A stretch of 64,000 nucleotides of DNA, from NCBI RefSeq assembly GCF_900177425.1, contig NZ_LT840184.1, positions 5,249,705 through 5,313,704 of the forward strand. The letters are read 5' to 3'. This document shows positions 36,102 through 44,827 of the stretch, piece by piece (the first letter of the stretch is position 1; the number at the start of each line of letters is the position of its first letter). The notes below the pieces were generated by a model. It was not told the DNA's origin. It ran no database searches and saw only the letters and a list, made by a program, of their open reading frames with translations. This DNA comes from Paenibacillus uliginis N3/975 (GTDB taxonomy: Bacteria > Bacillota > Bacilli > Paenibacillales > Paenibacillaceae). Position numbers and translations under genes: made by a program.

Positions 36102-37769
36102 CTAAGATAATTTCATTATCAAACGAGCTATCAGCTCCTTGCGTGGTTCCCGCGCCTTGCGAGCCAATGCAGCTAGCTTCTCCGCCTCGCCCCAGATCGG
36201 GTACAGTACGCGCTCGGCCTCGTCATCCGACAGAGTCTCTATATGCTGTACGAATAGCGACAACTTCTCTTCGCTTTCCAACTCTGGCTGAATCTTCAGC
36301 TTTAGCGAATCGTGGGAGCGTAGCAGGCAGGCGATCAAGGTGGGAGTCGAGCGTTCCGTTATACCATAGGTTTCGGCAAAAATGGCTGTGAACTTGTCAT
36401 GCACCAGCTGATGCTCATCATCCACAAGGTCCATGTAAGCTTCAACAAGCGGAAAATACCGCTCAGACAAAAGCCCCAGCCCGAACACAGCATAACTGCC
36501 CGGCATTACGCTTCTCTCGCTTTCCGTATCCTCGTACCATTCAAACTCTACCATCGCCTCACGAGCGTATTCCTCCAATAAAGGATGCAGCTCGGAATAA
36601 GCCAACGCATTTGCAAAAAATCGATGCGTATCCGATTTGGCAAGCCCCTTGATAGGCAAAGTCTCTCTGACACTGGATTTTAACTTGATTTTATAGCTTT
36701 TCGGGAAGCCCTTTCTGAGCAGAGAGAGAATAAACAATATTGCCCGCTCATACGCCCCGGCTTCTTCTTTGCGAATAACGACCATAAAGTTGGAAAAAAC
36801 ATCATTAGCCTTGCATTCAACCAACTCATGGCGCATATGAACTTCGTCGTGCGAAAAGCTGTCGCTGCCCTCCTTCAACATGCGTGCGGCTTTGCCGCTG
36901 CCAAGCTGCTTCGCCAGCTCCAGAAAAGTCTGTCCCCTAAATTTGCTGAAATTCGGCTCATAGCGAATAATCATTACCGCTCCGTACAACAGAAGGTCAA
37001 TAGGCTGATTCGGCTCATCCTTGTTTTCCAGTACCGCATCCGGCTTGATTTCATATTCATTGGCCCTGTAGTCGTTACGGGTGATATCGTAATAACGTGG
37101 CAAGAATATATTCTCGGCCCAGTGGGTCAAAGCCCGAATGATATCTCTTCGATGCTCCGCAAGAGCCTCAACCCGTTCTTTATTTAACTCCTGAATCCGG
37201 TCAAATAAAGCGATCGTCCTTTCGGCTTCCGGTTCGGGAAACAGATGCGGGTCCAACAGATGGCGTGCCAAAAAGAAAGTTTCCAACCGCTTTGTCGGGT
37301 AAGAGCCCTTCTCCAGTTCGTTCTCAATATAGGACTGAATTCGCTCCAGAAGCTGCCGCTTTTTCTCTTCATATATCGTTTCCAGCACCGTTAATTCCAC
37401 AAGCCCGTCCATCGTTGCGAAGGTTCCTTGAAAGGTAAACCGGTAGTCGATCAATGGCGACGTTTCCAGCTTATCCAGCCTCTCTCTTACGATTTCCGCT
37501 AGCAGAGGCTGAACCTCATGCAATACCTGCTCCCGTGTAAAGGGTGAAGCTTTCATCGACTTTTTGCCTGCGGCACTCCCCACAGATTTCGAACTGTCAA
37601 CCCTGGTCCTGCCCGGCCGATAATCCAGCATGACAAAGTTAAAGATGCCTATTTGCAGCGGGGTGCGTTTGCCCAATCCCTCTACGTCAACTCGATTTTC
37701 CTGTTCCTCAAACCATTTATGAATCGCCTTTTTCATCTCTTCCAGCGCTTCTTTCTGTAATTCGTTCAT
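36102..37769 (-). CDS. DUF6138-like hypothetical protein
   Basis: A 555-residue cytoplasmic protein, mostly helical, with no signal peptide or recognised catalytic motif. The start (MNELQKEALEEMKKAIHKWFE) and length resemble a Paenibacillus family listed as DUF6138; I hold this name with moderate certainty. ATG at 37769 is chosen over an upstream frame because AAAGGCGGGAG precedes it. It is monocistronic, between a decayed regulator and an intergenic terminator. Confidence 0.6.
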   Translation of the reverse strand: MNELQKEALEEMKKAIHKWFEEQENRVDVEGLGKRTPLQIGIFNFVMLDYRPGRTRVDSSKSVGSAAGKKSMKASPFTREQVLHEVQPLLAEIVRERLDKLETSPLIDYRFTFQGTFATMDGLVELTVLETIYEEKKRQLLERIQSYIENELEKGSYPTKRLETFFLARHLLDPHLFPEPEAERTIALFDRIQELNKERVEALAEHRRDIIRALTHWAENIFLPRYYDITRNDYRANEYEIKPDAVLENKDEPNQPIDLLLYGAVMIIRYEPNFSKFRGQTFLELAKQLGSGKAARMLKEGSDSFSHDEVHMRHELVECKANDVFSNFMVVIRKEEAGAYERAILFILSLLRKGFPKSYKIKLKSSVRETLPIKGLAKSDTHRFFANALAYSELHPLLEEYAREAMVEFEWYEDTESERSVMPGSYAVFGLGLLSERYFPLVEAYMDLVDDEHQLVHDKFTAIFAETYGITERSTPTLIACLLRSHDSLKLKIQPELESEEKLSLFVQHIETLSDDEAERVLYPIWGEAEKLAALARKAREPRKELIARLIMKLS

Positions 37770-38345
37770 TGTCTCCCGCCTTTCTACGTATTCATCGGCT
37801 GATCTCGCCATCTCCGTTAACGTCTCTATTATAAAAATACGTATTAATGTTCGCACACGCCTATTATTTTACATGCCAGCGCGCTCCCTGAACAATGAGA
37901 CTGACGTCCAGTTGTCAGGACTAAAAAACCGGATTCAGAAGCATAACGCCCAAATCCGGTTTTTTATCGAGATCCTGTACACGCCTGAAATGAAACTTAT
38001 ATCCTTACTCCTCCGAGGTGTATGTACCACAATAGCGTTCAACATATTGGATTCGCTTATCTTTTTCCTGTCTGAAACGGCAAGTTTAGGTCAGGTCAGG
38101 CTTAACCAAGCCTACTCTTCAGACATAGCAATTCATTTAATGCCATCAGGCTTTCGTCCACAGTTTGGTGAGCCGTGTCGACGCTCTATCCTTTATTTGA
38201 ACAGTAAATGATGCTTTTGGTGCAGGTAGTTTTTTTATCCTCAAAGGTAACACACACCACGCACCATGTTTTACAATGATAAGTGATGATGAGGCTAGGT
38301 CAAATTCAAGACCTAAACCTACTTGTAGCAAGCTACTCAAAAAAA
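37770..38345. other. Intergenic region, 576 bp
   Basis: Contains the bidirectional terminator at 37923-37965. No convincing gene remains; a plus-strand frame starting at 37873 is an accidental reading through the terminator. Confidence 0.45.
37923..37965. terminator. Bidirectional intrinsic terminator
   Basis: AAAAAACCGGATT (37923-37935) pairs with AATCCGGTTTTTT (37953-37965) across a 17-nt loop. Confidence 0.8.
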
Positions 38346-38867
38346 TTAGAGTAGCGCTCCATTTTGGCGAAGAAGTTCCGCTACGTTATTATTACCTTGC
38401 TTGATTGCAAGAGACAACGCAGTTTCTCCACCTTCAATTCTAGCGTTAACATCGGCTCCATGTTCGATCAATAAGCGAATAATTTCTAGGTTATCGTCAT
38501 GGAATGCAGCAGTGTGCAGACAAGTATGACCATTGCTGTCGAAAATATTTGTCTGAGCATTATGAGTCAAAAGCAGTCTGATAACATCCACGTTACGCTC
38601 TCCAGCTATTGCTGCATGTAATGCTGTATTCGAAGGAATGTAAGAAATCTTGGAATGAGATACCGCCACAACATCTGCGCCATAATTTAGCAATATCTGC
38701 ACTGCATCTTTATTACCAAAATGTGCCGCATATCCCAAAGGTGTAAGTCCATCACCATTTTCCGTATTTGCAAGTTGTGGGTGAGATTCTAAAATATCTT
38801 TTAGCCGTGAAGCTTCATCTGACTGAACTACTTGAAATACTTCATCAATGATTTGTGTTAACTCCAT
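38346..38867 (-). CDS. Ankyrin-repeat protein
   Basis: A 173-residue protein with four to five ankyrin repeats from about residue 35 to 165 (DGLTPLGYAAHFGNKDAVQ, NTALHAAIAGERN, GHTCLHTAAFHDD, GETALSLAIKQGN), preceded by a short helical N-terminus. Such proteins bind other proteins; no enzyme domain is attached. GGAGG lies 8 nt before the ATG. The upstream neighbour is a truncated AraC gene. Confidence 0.93.
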   Translation of the reverse strand: MELTQIIDEVFQVVQSDEASRLKDILESHPQLANTENGDGLTPLGYAAHFGNKDAVQILLNYGADVVAVSHSKISYIPSNTALHAAIAGERNVDVIRLLLTHNAQTNIFDSNGHTCLHTAAFHDDNLEIIRLLIEHGADVNARIEGGETALSLAIKQGNNNVAELLRQNGALL

Positions 38868-38897
38868 TCATTTAGCCTCCATTTCGACTGTTTTATC

Positions 38898-39224
38898 CTA
38901 TGTAATACGGGTTGTTTGAAGAAGAAGCCTCTTAGATTCTTGAAGCCTTCTTTCACCTAAATATTGATGAGGAGAAATGCCAAACATTTGCTTATAACTT
39001 CTAAGGAAGTGGTTTGGCGATAAACATGCAGTTCTAGCCACATCCGTTAGGGTTATTGATTGATCAAAGTATGCAGATATAAACTCATGACCTATATGTA
39101 TTCTTTTATACAATTCCTTACGCGATGAGGCTCTTAGGGAGTGAAGTTTCAATATTTCTTTATTAACCTGTCGATGAACCTTTAGGGCCTTTACCCTTCC
39201 AAAAATATTTCTCGCTCCTGCCAT
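38898..39224 (-). pseudogene. AraC-family regulator, truncated at both ends
   Basis: About 108 codons cover the linker and first helix-turn-helix of an AraC protein (SITLTDVARTACLSPNHFLRS, then FGISPHQYLGERRLQESKRLLL). The N-terminal sensor is missing, and the second helix-turn-helix is cut off right before the ankyrin gene. It should not bind DNA normally. Confidence 0.65.
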
Positions 39225-39364
39225 GGAGAATCGGATTATAGCCCTGAATACTCTTATTATTTATTGGCATCATTTCCACCTAATCAATGAAATATCTTAG
39301 ATATAAATTCTTCTGGTTGGATGATCCATTCTCCTGCTTTGATCAAAGTTGAATCATTACATAA

Positions 39365-39454
39365 GAAATTAGCTTCCGAGTTGTTACTGTTAGAGATATA
39401 AGCGATGAAGGTATTTATGGTAATATTAAGCTAACGTTAATGGAAATCACATGA
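39365..39454 (+). pseudogene. 3' end of a lost gene, 29 codons
   Basis: A short frame of convincing composition (RVVTVRDISDEGIYGNIKL, ending TLMEIT) stops at 39454, exactly where an intrinsic terminator starts. It lacks a start and binding site, so it looks like the tail of a deleted gene. Confidence 0.3.
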
Positions 39455-39487
39455 CCGCCTAAAAACCTAAATGGCGGTCATTTTTTT
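39451..39487 (+). terminator. Intrinsic terminator
   Basis: ATGACCGCC / GGCGGTCAT stem (39451-39459 with 39473-39481) followed by T7. Confidence 0.8.
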
Positions 39488-39523
39488 GTTCGAAAATCAA
39501 TATAGTACGATAACAAGCCTATC

Positions 39524-39551
39524 AAAAAAGAGGGGTTCGTCGTCCCTCTTT
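39524..39551 (-). terminator. Terminator behind the second RlmD-like remnant
   Basis: An 8-bp stem AAAGAGGG / CCCTCTTT (39527-39534 with 39544-39551) continues into U6 on the minus strand, 25 nt after the remnant's stop codon. Confidence 0.65.
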
Positions 39552-39575
39552 ACTATTTCCGCCAATACATCTCAA

Positions 39576-39629
39576 CTATTTGTCCGTCCGCACCAACAGT
39601 GCCACACTCTCCATATGTGACGAGTGATC
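39576..39629 (-). pseudogene. Second RlmD/RumA-type C-terminal remnant
   Basis: Seventeen codons read DHSSHMESVALLVRTDK then stop, matching the first remnant (25227-25298) and the end of TrmA/RlmD enzymes. The rest of the enzyme is not found upstream. Confidence 0.5.
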
Positions 39630-39759
39630 AGTGAGAACAACTCATGATGTTAAAAAATGCAACGAATGGATTTTCTAATAATTGAGCAATGGTGTATAAA
39701 TTTTTTTTAATTTTTCTATCTATGCAACATAGGCACCATCGCGAATGGGTAACTGCTGG

Positions 39760-41088
39760 TTACGACTGCTCTGCGCCTTGTCTTCCGGCATAATAAGGTT
39801 CCCCCGGATCTATATCGATGACAACCCGGTGTGGTGAGGCCAGCCCGTATTGGTGTTCGCAGCGCCAGCGCATCTCTTCGGTGAAACCAACTGTTTCTCC
39901 GTCGACAATAACGTCCCCGCGGTCGAATAAATAATAGGCGATATTAAGCAAATTCCCGGCTACTTCATCAGGCTCCAGATCGTAATAATGACACTGAACA
40001 TCCGGAATGCCAAGCGCGGCGAGTCCCAATGAATCCATCAGACCTTCAGGGCGGCCGCTACCTGTGCCTTCAACATTATAAAAACGAATGTTCAGCGCAC
40101 CATATAACAGTTCTCCTTCTTCAATCGCCGCCAGGTAAGCGCTAGGTTCGACGAGCTTGTCGCTTTCCCGGAAATAGATGGCGTCGCAAGGCGCCGTTTC
40201 CAGCACCGCCCGCAGCGAGCCGGTGAACAGTTGCAACCGCGATTTGGGATCGAGTCCCGATGCCATCATGTCGATCAACAGCAGCGAGTGCTCGCAATCA
40301 CTCACGACTTGAGCGGCTTCCTGCCAATGCCAGGACTGCTGAATGGCCGTCTCGTAGTCCGTAACCGGGCGGCTTTCTGTATCCATCAGGTTGGTTTGCG
40401 CCGGCATTTCGCCTTCCTTATATTCAACCATATAATTCAAATGGAAAAAATGCAGCAAATTCTGATCTTCCTGACTGTTCGCTTCCCACACAGCAAGTCC
40501 CGCGGCATCCGGATGATGTTCTCCGCGATCAACCTTACCCGTGTAAAGTTCCATCTTCTCGTAAAGCAGGTTTCGGTCCAGCTTCGGCGGCTGCTTGTAT
40601 TTTAGCTCCACAGCGTACACCCGGGCAAAACCAAAGTCTTTTTCCTGTTCAATCATCTCATTCGCCTCAATATCATTCTTCACCGAAGCAATTGCGTTTG
40701 GCTGCACTGTCACTGAGTTCTCTTGACGGTCTGTTAGGCCAACCTCGTGACGGCTCCATTTCAATAACAACGAAGTATCTTCATCCTCGGGATCAAGTTT
40801 ATTCGCTATTTCGAGTGCTGTTACTGCGTCCTCATATTGCGATAGGTAGTAGTAGGCGTAACCTACACGGAAATGCCAAAGAGGATCATGTTCGCCTAAC
40901 GTTTTGATCATCAAAAGCTGCTGCAATGCTTCATTGTAACGTTCCAGATTGTTTAATGCTCTCGCTAAATGGCCGACTAAATCATAGTCTCTATCCTGTT
41001 CGGGAATTTCCGCAATCTTGTCTACTATTTTTTCAAATTCATCATCTTCATGCCATAGGTTTAGCTGTTCCAAAAGATCTTTTTCCAT
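39760..41088 (-). CDS. TPR and DUF4261 domain protein
   Basis: A 442-residue protein. The N-terminal 110 residues contain tetratricopeptide repeats (LARALNNLERYNEALQQLL, then VGYAYYYLSQYEDAVTALE). From about residue 160 to 425 lies a DUF4261-like domain (VELKYKQPPKLD near its start, DAIYFRESDKLV and YYLFDRGDVIVDGETVGF later), a family of unknown function. It is cytoplasmic. AAGGAGG precedes the ATG at 41088. No operon partner is seen. Confidence 0.82.
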   Translation of the reverse strand: MEKDLLEQLNLWHEDDEFEKIVDKIAEIPEQDRDYDLVGHLARALNNLERYNEALQQLLMIKTLGEHDPLWHFRVGYAYYYLSQYEDAVTALEIANKLDPEDEDTSLLLKWSRHEVGLTDRQENSVTVQPNAIASVKNDIEANEMIEQEKDFGFARVYAVELKYKQPPKLDRNLLYEKMELYTGKVDRGEHHPDAAGLAVWEANSQEDQNLLHFFHLNYMVEYKEGEMPAQTNLMDTESRPVTDYETAIQQSWHWQEAAQVVSDCEHSLLLIDMMASGLDPKSRLQLFTGSLRAVLETAPCDAIYFRESDKLVEPSAYLAAIEEGELLYGALNIRFYNVEGTGSGRPEGLMDSLGLAALGIPDVQCHYYDLEPDEVAGNLLNIAYYLFDRGDVIVDGETVGFTEEMRWRCEHQYGLASPHRVVIDIDPGEPYYAGRQGAEQS

Positions 41089-41315
41089 AACACTACCTCC
41101 TTAGTTTCCAAAAGCCTCTTAGATATTTTTCTAGTTTTACTTCGGAAAACCTCCTTACTTCGCTATTAGTAAACCAACAATGGTCGACATTTAATGCGTA
41201 GTTAGGAAAAAACTTGAGTACGATGATTTATTAAATTGCGGGTGGTCTGAAGCTTAAAACAGTTGAGATTAAGTGCATAAGGATTTGCAGGAGGGAATAG
41301 ATGTTGATTCAAATT

Positions 41316-41346
41316 AAAAAGGTACTATTTTTAATAGCACCTTTTT
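41316..41346. terminator. Hairpin terminator left of the TnpB element
   Basis: A 14-bp stem with one mismatch (41316-41329 with 41333-41346), 3-nt loop, A5 and T5 flanks. Confidence 0.65.
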
Positions 41347-41531
41347 AAATCATTATTCTATTAAATTCACCGAGAGGACGCCCTCTTCAAGCGACGCAGG
41401 AGCTAAGGGGGTGGTGAATCGGGGACATCTGTGAAATGCTTGTAACAATTCCTTTCAAATCACTCCCACAATCCAAACATATGTAGTAAAATGAAATAGA
41501 ACATACGTTTTGTTTCAGGGGGGGTGAATGT

Positions 41532-42983
41532 GTGTCAGAACTAACATATAGAACCTATCAAATTTGGATCAAGCCCGGCCATCGGTTGTATGCGTACGCG
41601 GAGCAGATGTGTCAGGACGCCAAGAATTTGTACAATACGACGAACTATTATATCCGCCAAGTATTTACGGCACTCAGGCAGGACAAGCCTCTTCAACCCT
41701 TGCAACAACAAGTCATGGACACGTTACTGACGAACATCGGATTGATGAACGTACGCCAACTTGAAGCCCATCAGGCGAGACTTCAGAAGCAGCTTCTGAA
41801 ACCAGCCGACCAGCGGAAGGATTCCCGCTGCCACCTGTTCGAATTGCCGACGAAGGCGTCTCCTTATGTGGATTATCCCTTTCTCGATTGTCTGTTCAAG
41901 GCGATGGAACAAGCGGATTACCGGGCGCTCCCTGCACAATGCAGTCAGTGGGTTATGAAGCGTGTATTTTCCAATTGGCAATCTTTCTTCGCCAGCATCA
42001 CGGATTATCGCGTGCGACCTGACAAATACGCCGGAAGACCGCGTATTCCCGGCTACGCCCGCACCAAGGCCAAGGAAGTCGTTTTCACCAATCAGGATTG
42101 TGAGATCAAGGACCGCAAGTACCTCAAACTCCCAAAGACGAAACAGCGGCTCAATATCGGCAAGCTCGGCTATACAGAGGGAGATTTGAAGCAGGTACGC
42201 ATCGTTCCGAAATACGGGCAATATGTCGTGGAACTGGTATTCGCTTGCCCAGTAGAAGCGACAGATGTCGCGAAAGAGAATGCGCTGGCGATTGATTTGG
42301 GCATTGATCAGCTTGCAACCATCGTCACAAATACGGACCATCGACCGGTATGCGTGAAGGGCAAGCCGATGAAAGCAATCAATCAGTATTACAACAAGTT
42401 GAAGGCACATTATACTGGGATTCTCCGCCAAGGCAAACAACCGCAGGAAGGTGCATTTTCATCCAAGCGACTAAATCGGCTGCATCTGAAGCGTCATCGG
42501 AGGATTAAGGACTTGTTTCACAAGACGAGTCATTATATTGTCAGACTAGCTGCCGAGGAGAAGATCGGGACAATCGTCATCGGATACAATCAGGGATGGA
42601 AGGTGGAGTCCGATATGGGGCGGAGCAACAATCAGTCGTTCTGTTACATTCCACATCAGATGCTTGTTTCGATGATCCGGTATAAAGCCGCGGCACTCGG
42701 AATCGAAGTGATTCTCACCGAAGAGGCGTATACGTCGAAGGCCAGTTTCCTGGATCACGACCCATTGCCCAAGTATGAAGAAGGAGTTACAAGGGCCTTC
42801 TCGGGCAAGCGGATTCATCGCGGGTTGTATCGAAGTCGGAAGGGCCTGATCCATGCTGATGTGAACGGAGCAGCGAATATCATGCGTAAAGTATTCCCAA
42901 AAGCATCCGCCAATGGGATAGCGGGGTTGGTCGGTAGCCAGTCCGTCAACGTGTCAACTCCACTGATGTTAAGCATCCAGTAA
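41532..42983 (+). CDS. tnpB: TnpB-family RNA-guided nuclease, zinc-knuckle-less variant
   Basis: A 483-residue IS605 OrfB/TnpB protein with an N-terminal basic wedge/recognition part (about 1-245) and a RuvC-like domain with D255 (LAIDLGIDQ) and D443 (HADVNGAANI). The usual RuvC-II glutamate position reads IVIGYNQGWK, so the Glu is missing there; E397/E398 in ILTEEAYTSKAS may substitute. The CxxC...CxxC zinc ribbon is absent and replaced by SFLDHDPLPKY and FSGKRIHRGLYR. This matches a large TnpB subgroup. TnpB cuts DNA guided by an RNA from the element's right end. GTG at 41532 follows G6 with 7-nt spacing. GC content is higher than the flanks. Confidence 0.9.
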   Translation: MSELTYRTYQIWIKPGHRLYAYAEQMCQDAKNLYNTTNYYIRQVFTALRQDKPLQPLQQQVMDTLLTNIGLMNVRQLEAHQARLQKQLLKPADQRKDSRCHLFELPTKASPYVDYPFLDCLFKAMEQADYRALPAQCSQWVMKRVFSNWQSFFASITDYRVRPDKYAGRPRIPGYARTKAKEVVFTNQDCEIKDRKYLKLPKTKQRLNIGKLGYTEGDLKQVRIVPKYGQYVVELVFACPVEATDVAKENALAIDLGIDQLATIVTNTDHRPVCVKGKPMKAINQYYNKLKAHYTGILRQGKQPQEGAFSSKRLNRLHLKRHRRIKDLFHKTSHYIVRLAAEEKIGTIVIGYNQGWKVESDMGRSNNQSFCYIPHQMLVSMIRYKAAALGIEVILTEEAYTSKASFLDHDPLPKYEEGVTRAFSGKRIHRGLYRSRKGLIHADVNGAANIMRKVFPKASANGIAGLVGSQSVNVSTPLMLSIQ

Positions 42984-43055
42984 TAAGCAGAGATGATACA
43001 TCAGAAACCCCCACTTCAATCGAAGCGTCAGCATAGGTAAGTGGTGGGAGTATTC
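42984..43055 (+). ncRNA. Candidate omega RNA 3' scaffold at the element's right end
   Basis: Right after tnpB, CCCCCACTT (43008-43016) can pair with AAGTGGTGGG (43039-43048), with an inner TTC-AATC-GAA loop (43015-43024). In TnpB elements the guide RNA scaffold spans the 3' end of the gene to the right end, and the guide is the flanking DNA. By that logic the guide would start at about 43056. This is inferred from position and structure only. Confidence 0.4.
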
Positions 43056-43101
43056 ATTTGTGTTCCCACACTCTAGTACTTGGAATTAAAGATTTCCAGC
43101 C

Positions 43102-44637
43102 TTATTGTCTTTGTAGCAATGCAACCGACTCCACATGCACCGTATGCGGAAACATATCCACCGGCTGCACCTCAACGGTGCGATAACCGCCATCCTCCAA
43201 CACTCTCAAATCCCTCGCTAGTGTCGACGGATTACAGCTCACATACACAACCCGCTCCGGCTTCATCTCGAGGATTGTTTCTAGCAAACGTGAATCGCAG
43301 CCCTTGCGCGGAGGGTCCACTACAATCACATCCGCCTCAACACCTTGCTCTTTCCAGCGAGGGATGACATCCTCGGAAGCTCCTACCTCGAACTCCACAT
43401 GGTTCATACCGTTCAGCTCAGCATTCGAGCGTGCATCCTCGATCGCTTCTTTGACAATCTCGACGCCGTACACCTTCTTGGCGTGTTGCGCCAAGAACAA
43501 AGAGATCGTTCCGATGCCACAGTAGGCATCGATAACGGTCTCATTGCCGGTCAGCCCAGCATATTCGACAGTTTTACCATACAAGATCTCAGTCTGTGCT
43601 GGATTCACCTGATAGAAAGAACGGGCAGAGATGGCAAACTTCACGTCACCGATATAGTCATGGATGACCTCACGCCCCCAGAGGACACGGGTAACATCAC
43701 CGAAAATAACATTCGTCTTACGCGTATTAACGTTCTGGCAGATGCTCACGACGGCTGGCAGTTCCTTGCGAATCGCAGCGATCCATTGATCAAGGTGAGG
43801 GATACGCTCGCCGTTGGTGACAAGAACGATCATCAACTCCCCTGTGGTGAAGCCGATCTTCACGACAACATGGCGAAGCAGGCCTTGTCCTGTTTCTTCA
43901 TTATATGCAGTAATACCAAGCTTCCGGCCGATGGCCTTCACACGGCTGACGACAGCATCGTTCTGTTCGTGTTGAATAAGACATGTCTCCATATCTATAA
44001 TACGGTGACTGCCCCGGGCATAAAATCCCCCAACCAGTCCGCCTTCGGTAACACCGATTGGCACCTGTGACTTGTTGCGGTAACGCCAAGGTTCACTCAT
44101 GCCAAGCGTTGGACGCACGATAATCCCTTCTTGAGTTACAGCTTGTCCACTTGGCTCATCGCCCTGCTCCCCGGAATGACCGATCACCCCGGCTCTAGCG
44201 GCTCCATCCTGCACCCGCAGCTTCCCGATCCGCTCCAGGTTGTCCACCACCAGCTGGCGTTTCCATTCCAGTTGAGCGGAGTAGTCCAAATGCTGCAGCT
44301 GGCAGCCACCGCATTTGTCGTAGATGGGACACGGAGCGGCAATCCGGTCCGAACTTGCCTCCACCAGCTCCATCAGCTTCGCATAACCGTACTGCTTCTT
44401 TGTCTTAAGCACCTTTACGCGGACCTTCTCGCCCGGCAACGCGCCCTGCACGAACAGGGTGTAGCCTTCCGCACGGCCGACCCCTTCTCCGTCATGGTTC
44501 ATCCCGATGATGTCTATGATAACCTCGTCATTCTTTGCCACCGGCAATCCGGCAATCACCGCCGAGGGCTTGCTGCTGCGTTGCGGACCGCGTCCGCTAC
44601 GGTTCTTCTTCATGATGTGCTGCTCACTTCTTTCCAT
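43102..44637 (-). CDS. rlmD: 23S rRNA (uracil-C5)-methyltransferase RlmD/RlmCD
   Basis: A 511-residue SAM-dependent RNA m5U methyltransferase. An N-terminal TRAM domain (about 35-95) is followed by the iron-sulfur cysteines [10 protein letters not shown] (103-112, with a fourth Cys in ETCLIQHE), the SAM-binding [14 protein letters not shown] and the catalytic cysteine in VSCNPSTL (about 470), ending [14 protein letters not shown]. It modifies U1939 and, in Bacillus-type enzymes, probably also U747. It is somewhat longer than usual because of an insert near residue 150. The neighbour dgkB matches the Bacillus order yerQ-yefA. Confidence 0.95.
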   Translation of the reverse strand: MERSEQHIMKKNRSGRGPQRSSKPSAVIAGLPVAKNDEVIIDIIGMNHDGEGVGRAEGYTLFVQGALPGEKVRVKVLKTKKQYGYAKLMELVEASSDRIAAPCPIYDKCGGCQLQHLDYSAQLEWKRQLVVDNLERIGKLRVQDGAARAGVIGHSGEQGDEPSGQAVTQEGIIVRPTLGMSEPWRYRNKSQVPIGVTEGGLVGGFYARGSHRIIDMETCLIQHEQNDAVVSRVKAIGRKLGITAYNEETGQGLLRHVVVKIGFTTGELMIVLVTNGERIPHLDQWIAAIRKELPAVVSICQNVNTRKTNVIFGDVTRVLWGREVIHDYIGDVKFAISARSFYQVNPAQTEILYGKTVEYAGLTGNETVIDAYCGIGTISLFLAQHAKKVYGVEIVKEAIEDARSNAELNGMNHVEFEVGASEDVIPRWKEQGVEADVIVVDPPRKGCDSRLLETILEMKPERVVYVSCNPSTLARDLRVLEDGGYRTVEVQPVDMFPHTVHVESVALLQRQ

Positions 44638-44741
44638 TCGACTTATAAAGCTCTTTTACCGTATATATCAAATGCGTGCACCCATACCACTCTATATTCC
44701 CTGTATCGAGCACATCCATAATCAAAATCTTACCCAACAAC

Positions 44742-44763
44742 AAAAAGCCCCCATAGGGGAGCT
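44742..44763 (-). terminator. Terminator after dgkB
   Basis: AGCTCCC / GGGGGCT stem on the minus strand (44763-44757 with 44752-44746, one G-U) followed by U5. Confidence 0.65.
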
Positions 44764-44827
44764 TGTCGTAAAAGCTCCGTCCATCATTATACGGGAGCTT
44801 CCTATTACATTCAATCTAATTCATGCC

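Larger units (their letters stand above)
39225..39759. other. Intergenic region with gene remnants, 535 bp
   Basis: Holds, in order, a start-less plus-strand fragment (39365-39454) with its terminator, a minus-strand terminator (39524-39551) and an RlmD-like C-terminal remnant (39576-39629). No intact gene is present. Confidence 0.5.
41365..43055 (+). mobile_element. TnpB-only element of the IS200/IS605 group
   Basis: The element consists of tnpB alone (IS1341-like; no tnpA within the window), with a structured left region (ATTCACC/GGTGAAT arms at 41365-41371 and 41413-41419 enclosing a small GAGAGG hairpin) and a structured right region (43005-43055). Boundaries are estimates from these structures. 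It cannot move by itself unless a TnpA is supplied from elsewhere. Confidence 0.6.

Noticed and set aside
41365..41440. Resemblance of the GGAGC...GGGGGTGGTGAATC stretch to a c-di-AMP (ydaO) riboswitch
   Set aside because: Only short purine blocks match; the conserved paired regions and spacing of ydaO are not found, and the downstream gene is tnpB.
43345..44721. Long plus-strand frames opposite rlmD
   Set aside because: Antisense shadows of a well-supported enzyme; composition is not protein-like and no start signal exists.
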